The translations under genes were made by a program, and so were the position numbers. From an uncultured Clostridia bacterium (lineage in GTDB: Bacteria; Bacillota; Clostridia; UBA1381): DNA of 16,114 nt. Below the pieces are notes generated by a model that saw only the letters and a list, made by a program, of their open reading frames with translations, was not told the DNA's origin and ran no database searches. Below are positions 7,063-13,891 of the stretch, in pieces. Numbering within the stretch: position 1 is the first letter of the stretch; the number at the start of each line of letters is the position of its first letter. The stretch spans positions 1-16,114 of the forward strand of contig CAJTPP010000003.1 in NCBI GenBank assembly GCA_910578235.1, written 5' to 3'.

Positions 7063-7231
7063 ACGGTGTAGATAAAAGCAGAGCTTTTGACACCTGAGAG
7101 AACATTGCATCATATGCCTTTGCCACGGTGCGGCTGCCGGCTTTATGATAAAATAAATAAAGTACATATGGATGTGGAATGGGAAATTTTATCCGCATTC
7201 AATATAAATAAATGAAAAGAGGAATAAATAA
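7063..7231 (+). promoter_or_regulatory. Structured 5' leader of the ABC importer, candidate riboswitch or attenuator
   Basis: Hairpin A: GGTGT (7065-7069) with ACACC (7090-7094), enclosing AAAAGC (7074-7079) with GCTTTT (7083-7088) on an AGA loop. Hairpin B: GCAT/ATGC (7107-7117). The motif CACGGTG occurs twice (7062-7068 and 7124-7130). The second GGTG could take the same CACC (7091-7094) away from hairpin A, so two exclusive folds are possible. Hairpin C: GGATGTGGA (7170-7178) with TCCGCATTC (7192-7200), just before the ribosome site (AGAGG near 7217-7221). A weakly initiated 15-codon frame (7168-7215) with one Trp codon spans hairpin C and stops at the ribosome site. I see no match to the riboswitch motifs I know (TPP, SAM-I, glycine, lysine, FMN, guanidine-I, purine, cobalamin) and no T-box TGGNACC motif. 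Confidence 0.5.
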
Positions 7232-8212
7232 ATGAAGATTAAAAAACTTTTAGCTATGGCTCTTGTCGGCGCGGTTACAGCTTCTGCTCTTGCGGGATGC
7301 AGCGGCAATACGAAAACAAGCGGCGAAAAGGTTTATAAAATCGGTATTTGTCAGCTCGTGCAGCATGACGCGCTTGACGCGGCGACAAAAGGCTTTCAGG
7401 ATAAGCTGACAGAGCTTTTGGGAGAAGGCAATGTTGAGTTTGATATGCAAAACGCTGCCGGAGACAGCGCTACATGTTCGACGATTGTAAATCAGTTTGT
7501 GTCTGCCGGTGATGATCTTATATTTGCAAATGCCACGGCTTCGCTTCAGGCAGCGTCATCGGCAACCGCGGACATTCCGGTTGTGGGAACATCAATTACA
7601 GATTATGCAACGGCTCTGGATATTGATGAATGGACGGGAACAACAGGCAGAAATATTACAGGCACGTCTGACCTTGCTCCGCTGGCAGAGCAGGCGGCTA
7701 TGTTTAAGGAACTGCTTCCGGACGCTAAAAATATAGGACTTATTTACTGCTCAAGTGAGCCGAATTCAAAATATCAGGTGGATATTGTTTCAGAGGAACT
7801 GAAAACCCTCGGCTATGAGACGGCTATGTATCCGTTCGCGGACTCAAACGATGTTTCTGCTGTGGTAACGACAGCATGCGATACAAGCGACGCGCTGTAT
7901 ATTCCTACGGATAATACTGCGGCGGCTAATACTGAGATTATTGCCAATATTGCAAATCCTGCTAAAATTCCGGTTATAGCCGGTGAAGAGGGAATTTGTA
8001 AAGGCTGTGGTATTGCGACACTTTCAATTTCTTACAAAAGTATTGGTGAGGTTGCGGCACAGATGGCGTATGAAATTCTTGTAAACGGTGCGGATCCTGC
8101 GGCAATGGAAATAAAATATGCTGAAAATCTTACAAAGAAGTATGTTGCTTCAAGAGCGGAGAACCTTGAAATTACAATTCCTGAAGGTTATGAGGAATTG
8201 GTTATAGAATAA
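7232..8212 (+). CDS. ABC transporter substrate-binding lipoprotein, TrpX/PF04392 type
   Basis: A 326-residue extracytoplasmic solute-binding protein. The signal peptide MKIKKLLAMALVGAVTASAL ends in lipobox LAGC with lipidated Cys23. The mature part begins with the family's VYKIGICQLVQHDALD strand. It has the two-lobe periplasmic-binding layout with IPVVGTSITDY, KNIGLIYCSSEPNS, DALYIPTDNTA, IPVIAGEEG and a conserved-looking GCGIATLSISY. The family takes up small molecules. A relative in pneumococcus has been linked to tryptophan, but the substrate here is not readable. It leads an operon with a permease and ATPase and is separated from them by a strong hairpin terminator, which should make it the most abundant component. 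The long leader suggests regulated expression. Confidence 0.92.
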   Translation: MKIKKLLAMALVGAVTASALAGCSGNTKTSGEKVYKIGICQLVQHDALDAATKGFQDKLTELLGEGNVEFDMQNAAGDSATCSTIVNQFVSAGDDLIFANATASLQAASSATADIPVVGTSITDYATALDIDEWTGTTGRNITGTSDLAPLAEQAAMFKELLPDAKNIGLIYCSSEPNSKYQVDIVSEELKTLGYETAMYPFADSNDVSAVVTTACDTSDALYIPTDNTAAANTEIIANIANPAKIPVIAGEEGICKGCGIATLSISYKSIGEVAAQMAYEILVNGADPAAMEIKYAENLTKKYVASRAENLEITIPEGYEELVIE

Positions 8213-8234
8213 TCTGTAATTCTTATACGCGAAC

Positions 8235-8272
8235 AAAATTGCAATAGAGCAAAACGCTCTATTGCAATTTTT
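8235..8272 (+). terminator. Intra-operon terminator between binding protein and permease
   Basis: A perfect 16-bp stem, AAAATTGCAATAGAGC (8235-8250) with GCTCTATTGCAATTTT (8256-8271), loop AAAAC, ending in a short T-run. No promoter is obvious before the permease start at 8313, so it most likely gives partial termination and protects the upstream mRNA. Confidence 0.85.
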
Positions 8273-8312
8273 CTGAAAAATAAATTTATACTATTGAATG
8301 GAGAAATGAACT

Positions 8313-9209
8313 ATGCTGGGACTTCTTAGCGCCATGCCGGGAGCTGTAGCTCAGGGTATTATCTGGGGTATTATGGCAATAGGCGTGTATATAACCTTTA
8401 GAATTCTTGATGTTGCGGATCTTACCGTGGACGGTACGATGGCTACAGGGGGCGCCGTGCTTGTTGTGTGCGTGACTTCCGGAATGAATATAGCGCTTGC
8501 TATGCTTGTCGCGTTTCTGGCGGGCTGTATTGCCGGTCTTGTAACGGGACTGTTTAATACAAAATTCGGAATACCCGCCATTCTCGCGGGTATTCTTACG
8601 CAGCTTATACTGTATTCTGTAAATCTGCATATAATGTCGCAAAAAGCAAATTTACCACTGTCAGTCGAGAAATATAATATTCTTTTGTCGATGCGGAATA
8701 TTCCGGGGGCTATTATTGTCGGCGGAATATTTGTCGTGGTAATAATCGCCCTTCTGTATTGGTTTTTCGGGACCGAGCTCGGACATTCTCTGCGTTCAAC
8801 GGGCTGTAATCCGAACATGGCGAGAGCGAACGGTATAAACACCGACACAAATAAAATTATAGGGCTTGTTCTTTCAAACGGCATTGTGGCGTTGTCAGGC
8901 GCTATGCTTTCACAGTATCAGGGATTTTGTGATATAAATATGGGACGCGGTGCAATTGTAATAGGTCTTGCCGCGGTTATTATAGGTGAGGTTGTGTTCG
9001 GAAAGATATTCAAAAATTTTGCTTTGCATTTGCTTGCGGCCGTAATTGGCGGAATTATTTATTATATAGTAATCACGCTTGTACTTAGCATGGGACTTAA
9101 CGCGAATGATCTGAAAATGTTCTCGGCGCTTGTCGTGGCGGTATTTCTTGCTATTCCGTACTGGAAACGCAAGCTTGCCGAAAAAAGTTCTTCAAAGGAG
9201 GCAGTCTGA
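8313..9209 (+). CDS. ABC transporter permease, BPD_transp_2 (PF02653) type
   Basis: A 298-residue membrane protein with about 8 hydrophobic helices. It forms the channel of the importer with the upstream lipoprotein and downstream ATPase. It starts MLGLLSAMPGAVAQGIIWGI, followed by FRILDVADLTVDGTMATGGA, a conserved stretch in TrpY-like permeases. The cytoplasmic coupling loop is seen as STGCNPNMARANGIN (about 162-176). Start ATG 8313 follows TGGAG at 8299-8303. Its TGA overlaps the ATPase ATG by one base (9209), so the two are translationally coupled. As for the lipoprotein, the family is sure and the substrate unknown. Confidence 0.93.
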   Translation: MLGLLSAMPGAVAQGIIWGIMAIGVYITFRILDVADLTVDGTMATGGAVLVVCVTSGMNIALAMLVAFLAGCIAGLVTGLFNTKFGIPAILAGILTQLILYSVNLHIMSQKANLPLSVEKYNILLSMRNIPGAIIVGGIFVVVIIALLYWFFGTELGHSLRSTGCNPNMARANGINTDTNKIIGLVLSNGIVALSGAMLSQYQGFCDINMGRGAIVIGLAAVIIGEVVFGKIFKNFALHLLAAVIGGIIYYIVITLVLSMGLNANDLKMFSALVVAVFLAIPYWKRKLAEKSSSKEAV

Positions 9210-10003
9210 TGTTAAAAATTAATGGAATTTACAAGACGTTTAACAGAGGAACAATAAATGAAAAAAGAGCGCTTAACGGTGTTGATCTGGAGCTTGAGTC
9301 CGGAGATTTCGTGACGATTATCGGTGGTAACGGCGCGGGAAAATCAACACTTATGAATAGTATCTGCGGAGTATTTCCGGTTGACATAGGCAGTATTATT
9401 ATTGACGGCGACGATATAACTAAATTGCCGGAGCATAAAAGGGCAAAATATCTCGGACGCGTATTTCAGGATCCTATGATGGGTACAGCTGCTGATATGC
9501 AGATTGCTGAAAATATGTCGCTTGCGTACCGAAGAGGATGCAGACGGGGATTGAAATGGGCTATACCGCAGAAGGAATTAAAACTTTATAAGGAACAGCT
9601 TAAACAGCTTGGTCTGGGACTCGAGGAGAGAATAACATCTAAGGTGGGGCTTCTTTCGGGCGGTCAGCGTCAGGCGCTGACATTGTTAATGGCGGTTATG
9701 CGTAAACCAAAGCTCCTTTTGCTTGATGAGCATACGGCCGCTCTTGATCCTAAAACGGCAGCAACGGTTCTGGAACTTTCAGAAAAGTTTATTGCGGGCG
9801 AAAATCTGACAGCGATGATGATTACTCATAATATGAATGACGCTATCACACACGGCAACAAGCTTATTATGATGCATGAGGGACGTATAATTTACAGTGT
9901 AAGCGGAGAGGAAAAGAAGAAGCTTACTGTAGATGATCTTTTGCATAAGTTTTCTGAAATCAGCGGTAAGGAGTTCGCAAATGACCGCGCGCTTTTGAAT
10001 TAA
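9209..10003 (+). CDS. ABC transporter ATP-binding protein of the TrpXYZ-like importer
   Basis: A 264-residue cytoplasmic ATPase. Walker A is GGNGAGKST (residues 39-47), the Q-loop Gln87 is in RVFQDPMMG, and the ABC signature LSGGQ is at 149-153. Walker B LLLLD ends at Asp173 with catalytic Glu174, and the switch His207 is in MITHNM. The segment after Walker B reads LLDEHTAALDPK, with His175 where most ABC ATPases have Pro. This form is characteristic of ATPases paired with PF04392 binding proteins. It supports the subfamily call and is not a defect. The AAAGGAGG ribosome site lies inside the end of the permease gene. The gene is followed by a symmetric hairpin at 10020-10057. Confidence 0.95.
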   Translation: MLKINGIYKTFNRGTINEKRALNGVDLELESGDFVTIIGGNGAGKSTLMNSICGVFPVDIGSIIIDGDDITKLPEHKRAKYLGRVFQDPMMGTAADMQIAENMSLAYRRGCRRGLKWAIPQKELKLYKEQLKQLGLGLEERITSKVGLLSGGQRQALTLLMAVMRKPKLLLLDEHTAALDPKTAATVLELSEKFIAGENLTAMMITHNMNDAITHGNKLIMMHEGRIIYSVSGEEKKKLTVDDLLHKFSEISGKEFANDRALLN

Positions 10004-10019
10004 ATATATGATTATACTG

Positions 10020-10057
10020 TTTAAATGGAGCAATCTTGTCAGATTGCTCCATTTAAA
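10020..10057. terminator. Long symmetric hairpin ending the ABC operon
   Basis: A perfect 17-bp stem TTTAAATGGAGCAATCT (10020-10036) with its complement (10041-10057), loop TGTC. The base of the stem is AT-rich but no U-tract follows, so termination may be inefficient. A bare TATAAT (10079-10084) before the MATE gene lacks a well-spaced -35. Confidence 0.55.
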
Positions 10058-10113
10058 TCGTTGTTTCGGCAGAAACGATATAATTTTAAATATGGTGAAA
10101 ACGGGGAGAAGCT

Positions 10114-11514
10114 ATGAAAAAGTCAAATAAAGAAATGGATTTATTGCATGGTTCGCTGTGGGATAAAATACTTATATTCGCTTTGCCGCTTGCGGCAAGC
10201 AGTATTTTACAGCAATTATTTAATTCAGCCGATGTGGCGGTGGTAGGACAGTTTGCGGGAAGCAGGGCGCTGGCCGCGGTCGGAAGCAACGGGGCTGTGA
10301 TTAATCTGCTGGTAAATATTTTTGTGGGTTTATCTGTCGGAGCGAATGTTATTATCGCGAGATATCTCGGAGAGGGAAATGAAAATAAAGTAAAGAAAGC
10401 GGTGCACACCTCGGTGCTTGTGGCTGTTATCAGCGGATTTATTATTATGGCTGCGGGACTGATAATTACCCGTCCCATTCTTACGCTTATGTCCACGCCT
10501 GAAGATATTATTGATTTGGCGGTTGTTTATCTTAGGATTTATTTTCTTGGTATGCCGTTTGTAATGTTGTATAATTTTGGAGCCGCAATTCTCCGAAGCC
10601 GAGGAGATACAAAACGCCCGTTTATATGTCTGCTTGTTTCCGGCATTATTAATGTAATATTAAATCTGTTTTTTGTGGTGGCATGTAATTTAAGCGTGAT
10701 CGGTGTGGGAATTGCAACGGTTATATCAAATATTATAAGCTCATGTATGGTGCTTTATTTTCTTATGCGTGAGGATAGCGCGGTAAAGGTGTCGTTTAAA
10801 AGTCTCGGAATAGATTTTCGTATACTAAAGGAAATAGCTAAAATAGGACTTCCGGCCGGTTTGCAGGGCGTTGTATTTTCTTTTTCAAATATATGCGTGC
10901 AGTCAGCTCTTAACAGTCTCGGCTCGGATGTAGTCGCGGGAAGCGCTGCCGCTCTTAATTTTGAGTATTTTGTATATTTTCTGCTTAACGCGTTTACGCA
11001 GGCCTGCGTAACATTTACGAGCCAGAATTATGGAGCGGGCGAGTATGAGCGGTGCAGGAAAACAACCCGTCTTTGTGTAGTCATGGGTTTCGCGTTTTCA
11101 ACGGCGCTGAGCGTTGTGTTTTACGCGCTTGGAGAAAATGTTCTGCGTTTTTATACAAATGAACCGGCGGTCATGGAAATAGGTCTTGTCAGAATGAGAT
11201 ATTGTCTGCTTATGCAGTTTATAAGCGTATTTATGGATGTATTTTCGGGAAGCCTGCGAGGTTTGGGATATTCTCTGATACCCGCGCTGATTGCTCTGGC
11301 AAGCTCCTGCGGATTTAGATTATTGTGGGTATATGCGGTATTTCCTAAATCAGCGACATTTACAACGCTGGTGCAGGCATATCCCCTAAGTTGGCTGATA
11401 GGATCGGCCGGTACAGTGCTTGCGTATGTTATAGTCAGCAGACGTATTGGTAAAAAATGCGGAATAACCGGCTCTAAAAAAGTTGATGTTAAAATATCGC
11501 CGGCGAATAATTAA
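10114..11514 (+). CDS. MATE-family efflux transporter
   Basis: A 466-residue polytopic exporter, close to the usual length of about 450-460 with 12 helices. The N-terminal half shows the MATE opening: a short charged N-terminus, LWDKILIFALPLAASSILQQ, ADVAVVGQFAG, LAAVGSNGAVINLL, and then GLSVGANVIIARYLG. The second half repeats the pattern with IGLPAGLQGVVFSFSN and ALNFEYFVYFLLNAFTQAC. This is a Na+- or H+-driven exporter of cationic drugs or metabolites, and the substrate cannot be deduced. GGGGAG (10103-10108) provides the ribosome site. It lies 58 bases upstream of larE in the same direction, with a 16-bp palindrome in the gap, so co-transcription is possible but not certain. Confidence 0.95.
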   Translation: MKKSNKEMDLLHGSLWDKILIFALPLAASSILQQLFNSADVAVVGQFAGSRALAAVGSNGAVINLLVNIFVGLSVGANVIIARYLGEGNENKVKKAVHTSVLVAVISGFIIMAAGLIITRPILTLMSTPEDIIDLAVVYLRIYFLGMPFVMLYNFGAAILRSRGDTKRPFICLLVSGIINVILNLFFVVACNLSVIGVGIATVISNIISSCMVLYFLMREDSAVKVSFKSLGIDFRILKEIAKIGLPAGLQGVVFSFSNICVQSALNSLGSDVVAGSAAALNFEYFVYFLLNAFTQACVTFTSQNYGAGEYERCRKTTRLCVVMGFAFSTALSVVFYALGENVLRFYTNEPAVMEIGLVRMRYCLLMQFISVFMDVFSGSLRGLGYSLIPALIALASSCGFRLLWVYAVFPKSATFTTLVQAYPLSWLIGSAGTVLAYVIVSRRIGKKCGITGSKKVDVKISPANN

Positions 11515-11532
11515 TGCTGTTAAAAATGATGT

Positions 11533-11548
11533 CCGGTCATATGACCGG
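11533..11548. repeat. Perfect 16-bp palindrome between the MATE gene and larE
   Basis: CCGGTCATATGACCGG is an exact dyad with no spacer. It makes a poor RNA hairpin (no loop without opening pairs) and has no U-run, so a DNA operator is more natural than a terminator. It lies 25 bases before the larE start and no promoter could be assigned around it. Confidence 0.5.
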
Positions 11549-11572
11549 CATAATTCAGGATGGAGTCTTGTT

Positions 11573-12316
11573 ATGGAATTAAAAGAGTTTTTTACTAAGT
11601 ATCCGAAAGTGGCTCTCGGCTTTTCGGGAGGTGTAGACTCAGCGTTTCTTTTATACGCCGCTAAAAAATACGGCGCGGATATTTGTCCGTATTATGTGAA
11701 AACAGTATTTCAGCCGCGATTTGAGTATGAGGACGCGCTGAAATTTTGTAATATGCTTGGAATAGAAATGAAATTAATAGAATATGATATTTTGTCTGAT
11801 CATATTATAACGAAGAATGTGGAAAACAGATGCTACTACTGTAAAAAAGCGTTGTTTTCAGTATTGAGGCGTCATGCGCTTAGGGATGGCTATGATATAC
11901 TTATAGACGGCACGAACGCTTCGGACGATATATCAGACAGGCCCGGTATAAAGGCGTTAACGGAATTGTCGGTATTATCGCCGCTCAGAATATGCGGCCT
12001 GACAAAAGACAAAATAAGAGCGTATTTAAAAGAAGAGGGATTTTGCATATGGAGTAAGCCCGCGTATGCTTGTCTTGCCACGCGTATACCGCATGAAACT
12101 GCTATTACGGAAACTTTGTTAAGGCGGGTAGAATATGCCGAGGATATCTTAAAGGATATGGGATTTTTGGATTTCCGCATAAGAGTATATGAGGGCTGCG
12201 CCCGTATACAGGTAAGGAAAGAACAGTTTTTGACAGCCGCGGAAAAACGTGGAGAGCTTGTTAAGCGGCTGAAGCCGTATTTTGAAACAATATTTTTAGA
12301 CATGAATACGAGATGA
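11573..12316 (+). CDS. larE: LarE-family ATP-dependent sacrificial sulfur transferase
   Basis: A 247-residue PP-loop enzyme. LarE adenylates pyridinium-3,5-biscarboxylate mononucleotide and inserts sulfur while building the nickel-pincer cofactor of lactate racemase and related enzymes. The PP-loop SGGVDS is at residues 18-23. NRCYYCKK (86-92) and DGTNASDD (112-119) are family motifs. KPAYACLATRIPH (162-174) contains Cys167, at the place of the sulfur-donating Cys in characterised LarE. The C-terminal VYEGCARIQV matches the family. An ORF extends back to 11483 inside the MATE gene. I chose ATG 11573 because AGGATGGAG lies just before it and the protein then begins in the usual way. No larA, larB or larC is nearby. 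The family is confident, the pathway role is inferred. Confidence 0.9.
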   Translation: MELKEFFTKYPKVALGFSGGVDSAFLLYAAKKYGADICPYYVKTVFQPRFEYEDALKFCNMLGIEMKLIEYDILSDHIITKNVENRCYYCKKALFSVLRRHALRDGYDILIDGTNASDDISDRPGIKALTELSVLSPLRICGLTKDKIRAYLKEEGFCIWSKPAYACLATRIPHETAITETLLRRVEYAEDILKDMGFLDFRIRVYEGCARIQVRKEQFLTAAEKRGELVKRLKPYFETIFLDMNTR

Positions 12317-12328
12317 ATGTAAGCTTTA

Positions 12329-12350
12329 ATTGTTACAAATGTATAACAAT
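12329..12350. promoter_or_regulatory. Inverted repeat abutting the -35 of the DUF5684 promoter
   Basis: ATTGTTA (12329-12335) and TAACAAT (12344-12350) are exact complements separated by 8 bases, ending one base before TTGACA. It could be an operator. It resembles a Rex-type site (TTGTTAA-N4-TTAACAA) but the half-site spacing is off by two, so I do not assign a regulator. Confidence 0.35.
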
Positions 12351-12351
12351 A

Positions 12352-12381
12352 TTGACATTAAGATGAGCCGTATGGTATAAT
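12352..12381 (+). promoter_or_regulatory. Near-consensus promoter of the DUF5684 gene
   Basis: Perfect TTGACA (12352-12357), 18-base spacer, perfect TATAAT (12376-12381) preceded by TGG. Predicted start near 12388, leader about 65 nt with GGGGGG (12438-12443) before the start. Confidence 0.87.
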
Positions 12382-12452
12382 TTATATATACTGTAAAATC
12401 GTTTTATGAAACGAGGATGGTAAAGTAATAAAGAGAAGGGGGGTATAATATT

Positions 12453-12893
12453 ATGAATGCAAATGTAGCGGAAATATTGTTGGCGTCTGTCGCGGTGATA
12501 GCGGTTGTATCTATTGTCATGTATGTGCTGATGGTAGTTGCATACTGGAATATTTTTAAGAAGGCAGGCGAACCGGGCTGGAAATCCATTATACCGGTAT
12601 ATAATTCGTACATATTGTTTAAAATTAGCTGGAGCACAGTTATATTCTGGATTACTCTTGTTATAGGATTTGTTACAGGTATACTTGTAAATATGGATAA
12701 TACAGTTGCAACCGTTATAGTTTCACTGCTGTCAATAGTGACGCTGGTTATTTCAGTAATGCAGTGCTATAAGCTTTCAAAAGCGTTTGGTCATGGTGTA
12801 GGCTTTACGCTTGGTCTTATTTTCTTTAGTCCAATATTTATGTTGATACTTGCTTTTGGAAGTTCACAGTATGTTGGAAAAAGTAATAACTAA
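12453..12893 (+). CDS. Small membrane protein, DUF5684 family
   Basis: A 146-residue membrane protein with about four hydrophobic helices (roughly 6-32, 58-80, 84-103 and 115-136). Between the first two helices lies the hallmark WNIFKKAGEPGWKSIIPVYN segment found in DUF5684 proteins of Firmicutes. No function has been established that I know of, and no catalytic motif is visible. The gene forms a single-gene unit with a near-consensus promoter and a strong terminator, so it is likely well expressed. An inverted repeat touching the -35 suggests a repressor or activator. The family assignment is from the motif alone. Confidence 0.82.
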   Translation: MNANVAEILLASVAVIAVVSIVMYVLMVVAYWNIFKKAGEPGWKSIIPVYNSYILFKISWSTVIFWITLVIGFVTGILVNMDNTVATVIVSLLSIVTLVISVMQCYKLSKAFGHGVGFTLGLIFFSPIFMLILAFGSSQYVGKSNN

Positions 12894-12902
12894 TTTTTGA
12901 AC

Positions 12903-12934
12903 AAAAAAGCTCTGCAATGGTCAGAGCTTTTTTT
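12903..12934 (+). terminator. Intrinsic terminator of the DUF5684 gene
   Basis: AAAAAAGCTCTG pairs with CAGAGCTTTTTT around a 7-base loop, with a T-run. It ends only 18 bases before the GH43 start, so GH43 depends on read-through or on a promoter hidden in the terminator. Confidence 0.9.
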
Positions 12935-12952
12935 GCAATACAGGAGGGACAT

Positions 12953-13825
12953 ATGAGTAATCCGATTATAAGAGGTTTTTATGCTGATCCGGATATTGCC
13001 TGTTTTAACGGCAGGTTTTATATTTATCCCACAACAGACGGAGGACAGGAGTGGAATTCAACATATTTTAAGGTTTTTTCTTCCGACAATCTGGAAATCT
13101 GGACAGATGAAGGGATCATACTGGATTTTAAGGATATTTCATGGACAGGAGGAACATTTGCGTGGGCTCCCGCAATATGTGAGCATAAGGGGAAATATTA
13201 TTTTTATTACAGCGGTAATGGAAATATCGGAGCGGCTGTTTGTGACAGTCCTGCGGGGAAATTTACGGACAAAGGAAGTCCGCTTGTCGCAAAAGATGAT
13301 TATGAGGGCACTATGATAGATCCTGATGTGTTTGTTGATGACGACGGTCAGGCGTATTTGTATTGGGGAAACGGTCATATGTACGCGGCGAAGCTCGCGG
13401 ATGATATGATGAGTTTTGACGGCCCGGTTATAGATATTACGCCGCCGAATTTCCGGGAGGGCAGCTGTGTTTTTAAACGAAACGGAATTTATTATTATAC
13501 ATGGTGTGAGGATGATACGCGATCACCCAATTATCATGTGCGTTACGGAAAGGGTATATCGCCTATACAGAAGCCGGATGGAAACACGGTAATTCTTCAC
13601 CGTGATTTTGCTGAGGATAAAAGCATAAAATGTACAGGTCATCATGCGGTTTTGAACATCCCTGATACTGATGAATGGTATATATGCTATCACCGTTTCA
13701 ATACCGAACATTATGGTGATATAGAGGACTACAGCACTGAAGCGGGCAATCACCGTGAAATATGTATTGACAGAATGTATTTTGACGAAAACGGTGATAT
13801 ATTACCGGTTAAAGCGAGTAAATAA
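12953..13825 (+). CDS. Intracellular glycoside hydrolase family 43 protein
   Basis: A 290-residue five-bladed beta-propeller glycosidase. GH43 enzymes mostly cleave arabinofuranosyl or xylosyl links in arabinan, arabinoxylan or related side chains. The putative inverting triad is Asp12 in FYADPDI (base), Asp123 in MIDPDVFVDDDG (pKa modulator) and Glu169 in FREGSCVFKRNG (acid). GHHAV at 229-233 fits the His near the active centre. There is no signal peptide, so it should act on imported oligosaccharides. I chose ATG 12953 (AGGAGG at 12942-12947, 5 bases spacing) over 12917, which lies in the preceding terminator. It is single-domain, with no carbohydrate-binding module. It is followed by a decayed GH78 rhamnosidase, suggesting a shrinking pectin/arabinan side-chain locus. 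Exact activity cannot be read. Confidence 0.9.
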   Translation: MSNPIIRGFYADPDIACFNGRFYIYPTTDGGQEWNSTYFKVFSSDNLEIWTDEGIILDFKDISWTGGTFAWAPAICEHKGKYYFYYSGNGNIGAAVCDSPAGKFTDKGSPLVAKDDYEGTMIDPDVFVDDDGQAYLYWGNGHMYAAKLADDMMSFDGPVIDITPPNFREGSCVFKRNGIYYYTWCEDDTRSPNYHVRYGKGISPIQKPDGNTVILHRDFAEDKSIKCTGHHAVLNIPDTDEWYICYHRFNTEHYGDIEDYSTEAGNHREICIDRMYFDENGDILPVKASK

Positions 13826-13891
13826 CAGTTGAGCAATTAATATTAGGATTTATTAAGCTCCGTTTCCGGGCATAAAGTAAGAGAATTGGCT

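Noticed and set aside
7063..7231. Assignment of the ABC leader as a TPP, guanidine or T-box element
   Set aside because: CTGAGA (7094-7099) and GATAAAAGC (7071-7079) recall parts of TPP and guanidine-I consensus. The required partner motifs are absent, and there is no T-box TGGNACC.
11483..11572. N-terminal extension of the LarE reading frame
   Set aside because: It overlaps the MATE gene, has no ribosome site, and gives a basic extension foreign to the family. ATG 11573 has a good site.
12330..12349. Rex operator
   Set aside because: The half sites TTGTTA/TAACAA fit, but the spacing is two bases longer than the Rex consensus.
12917..12952. N-terminal extension of the GH43 reading frame
   Set aside because: It begins inside the preceding terminator, whereas ATG 12953 has AGGAGG at correct spacing.
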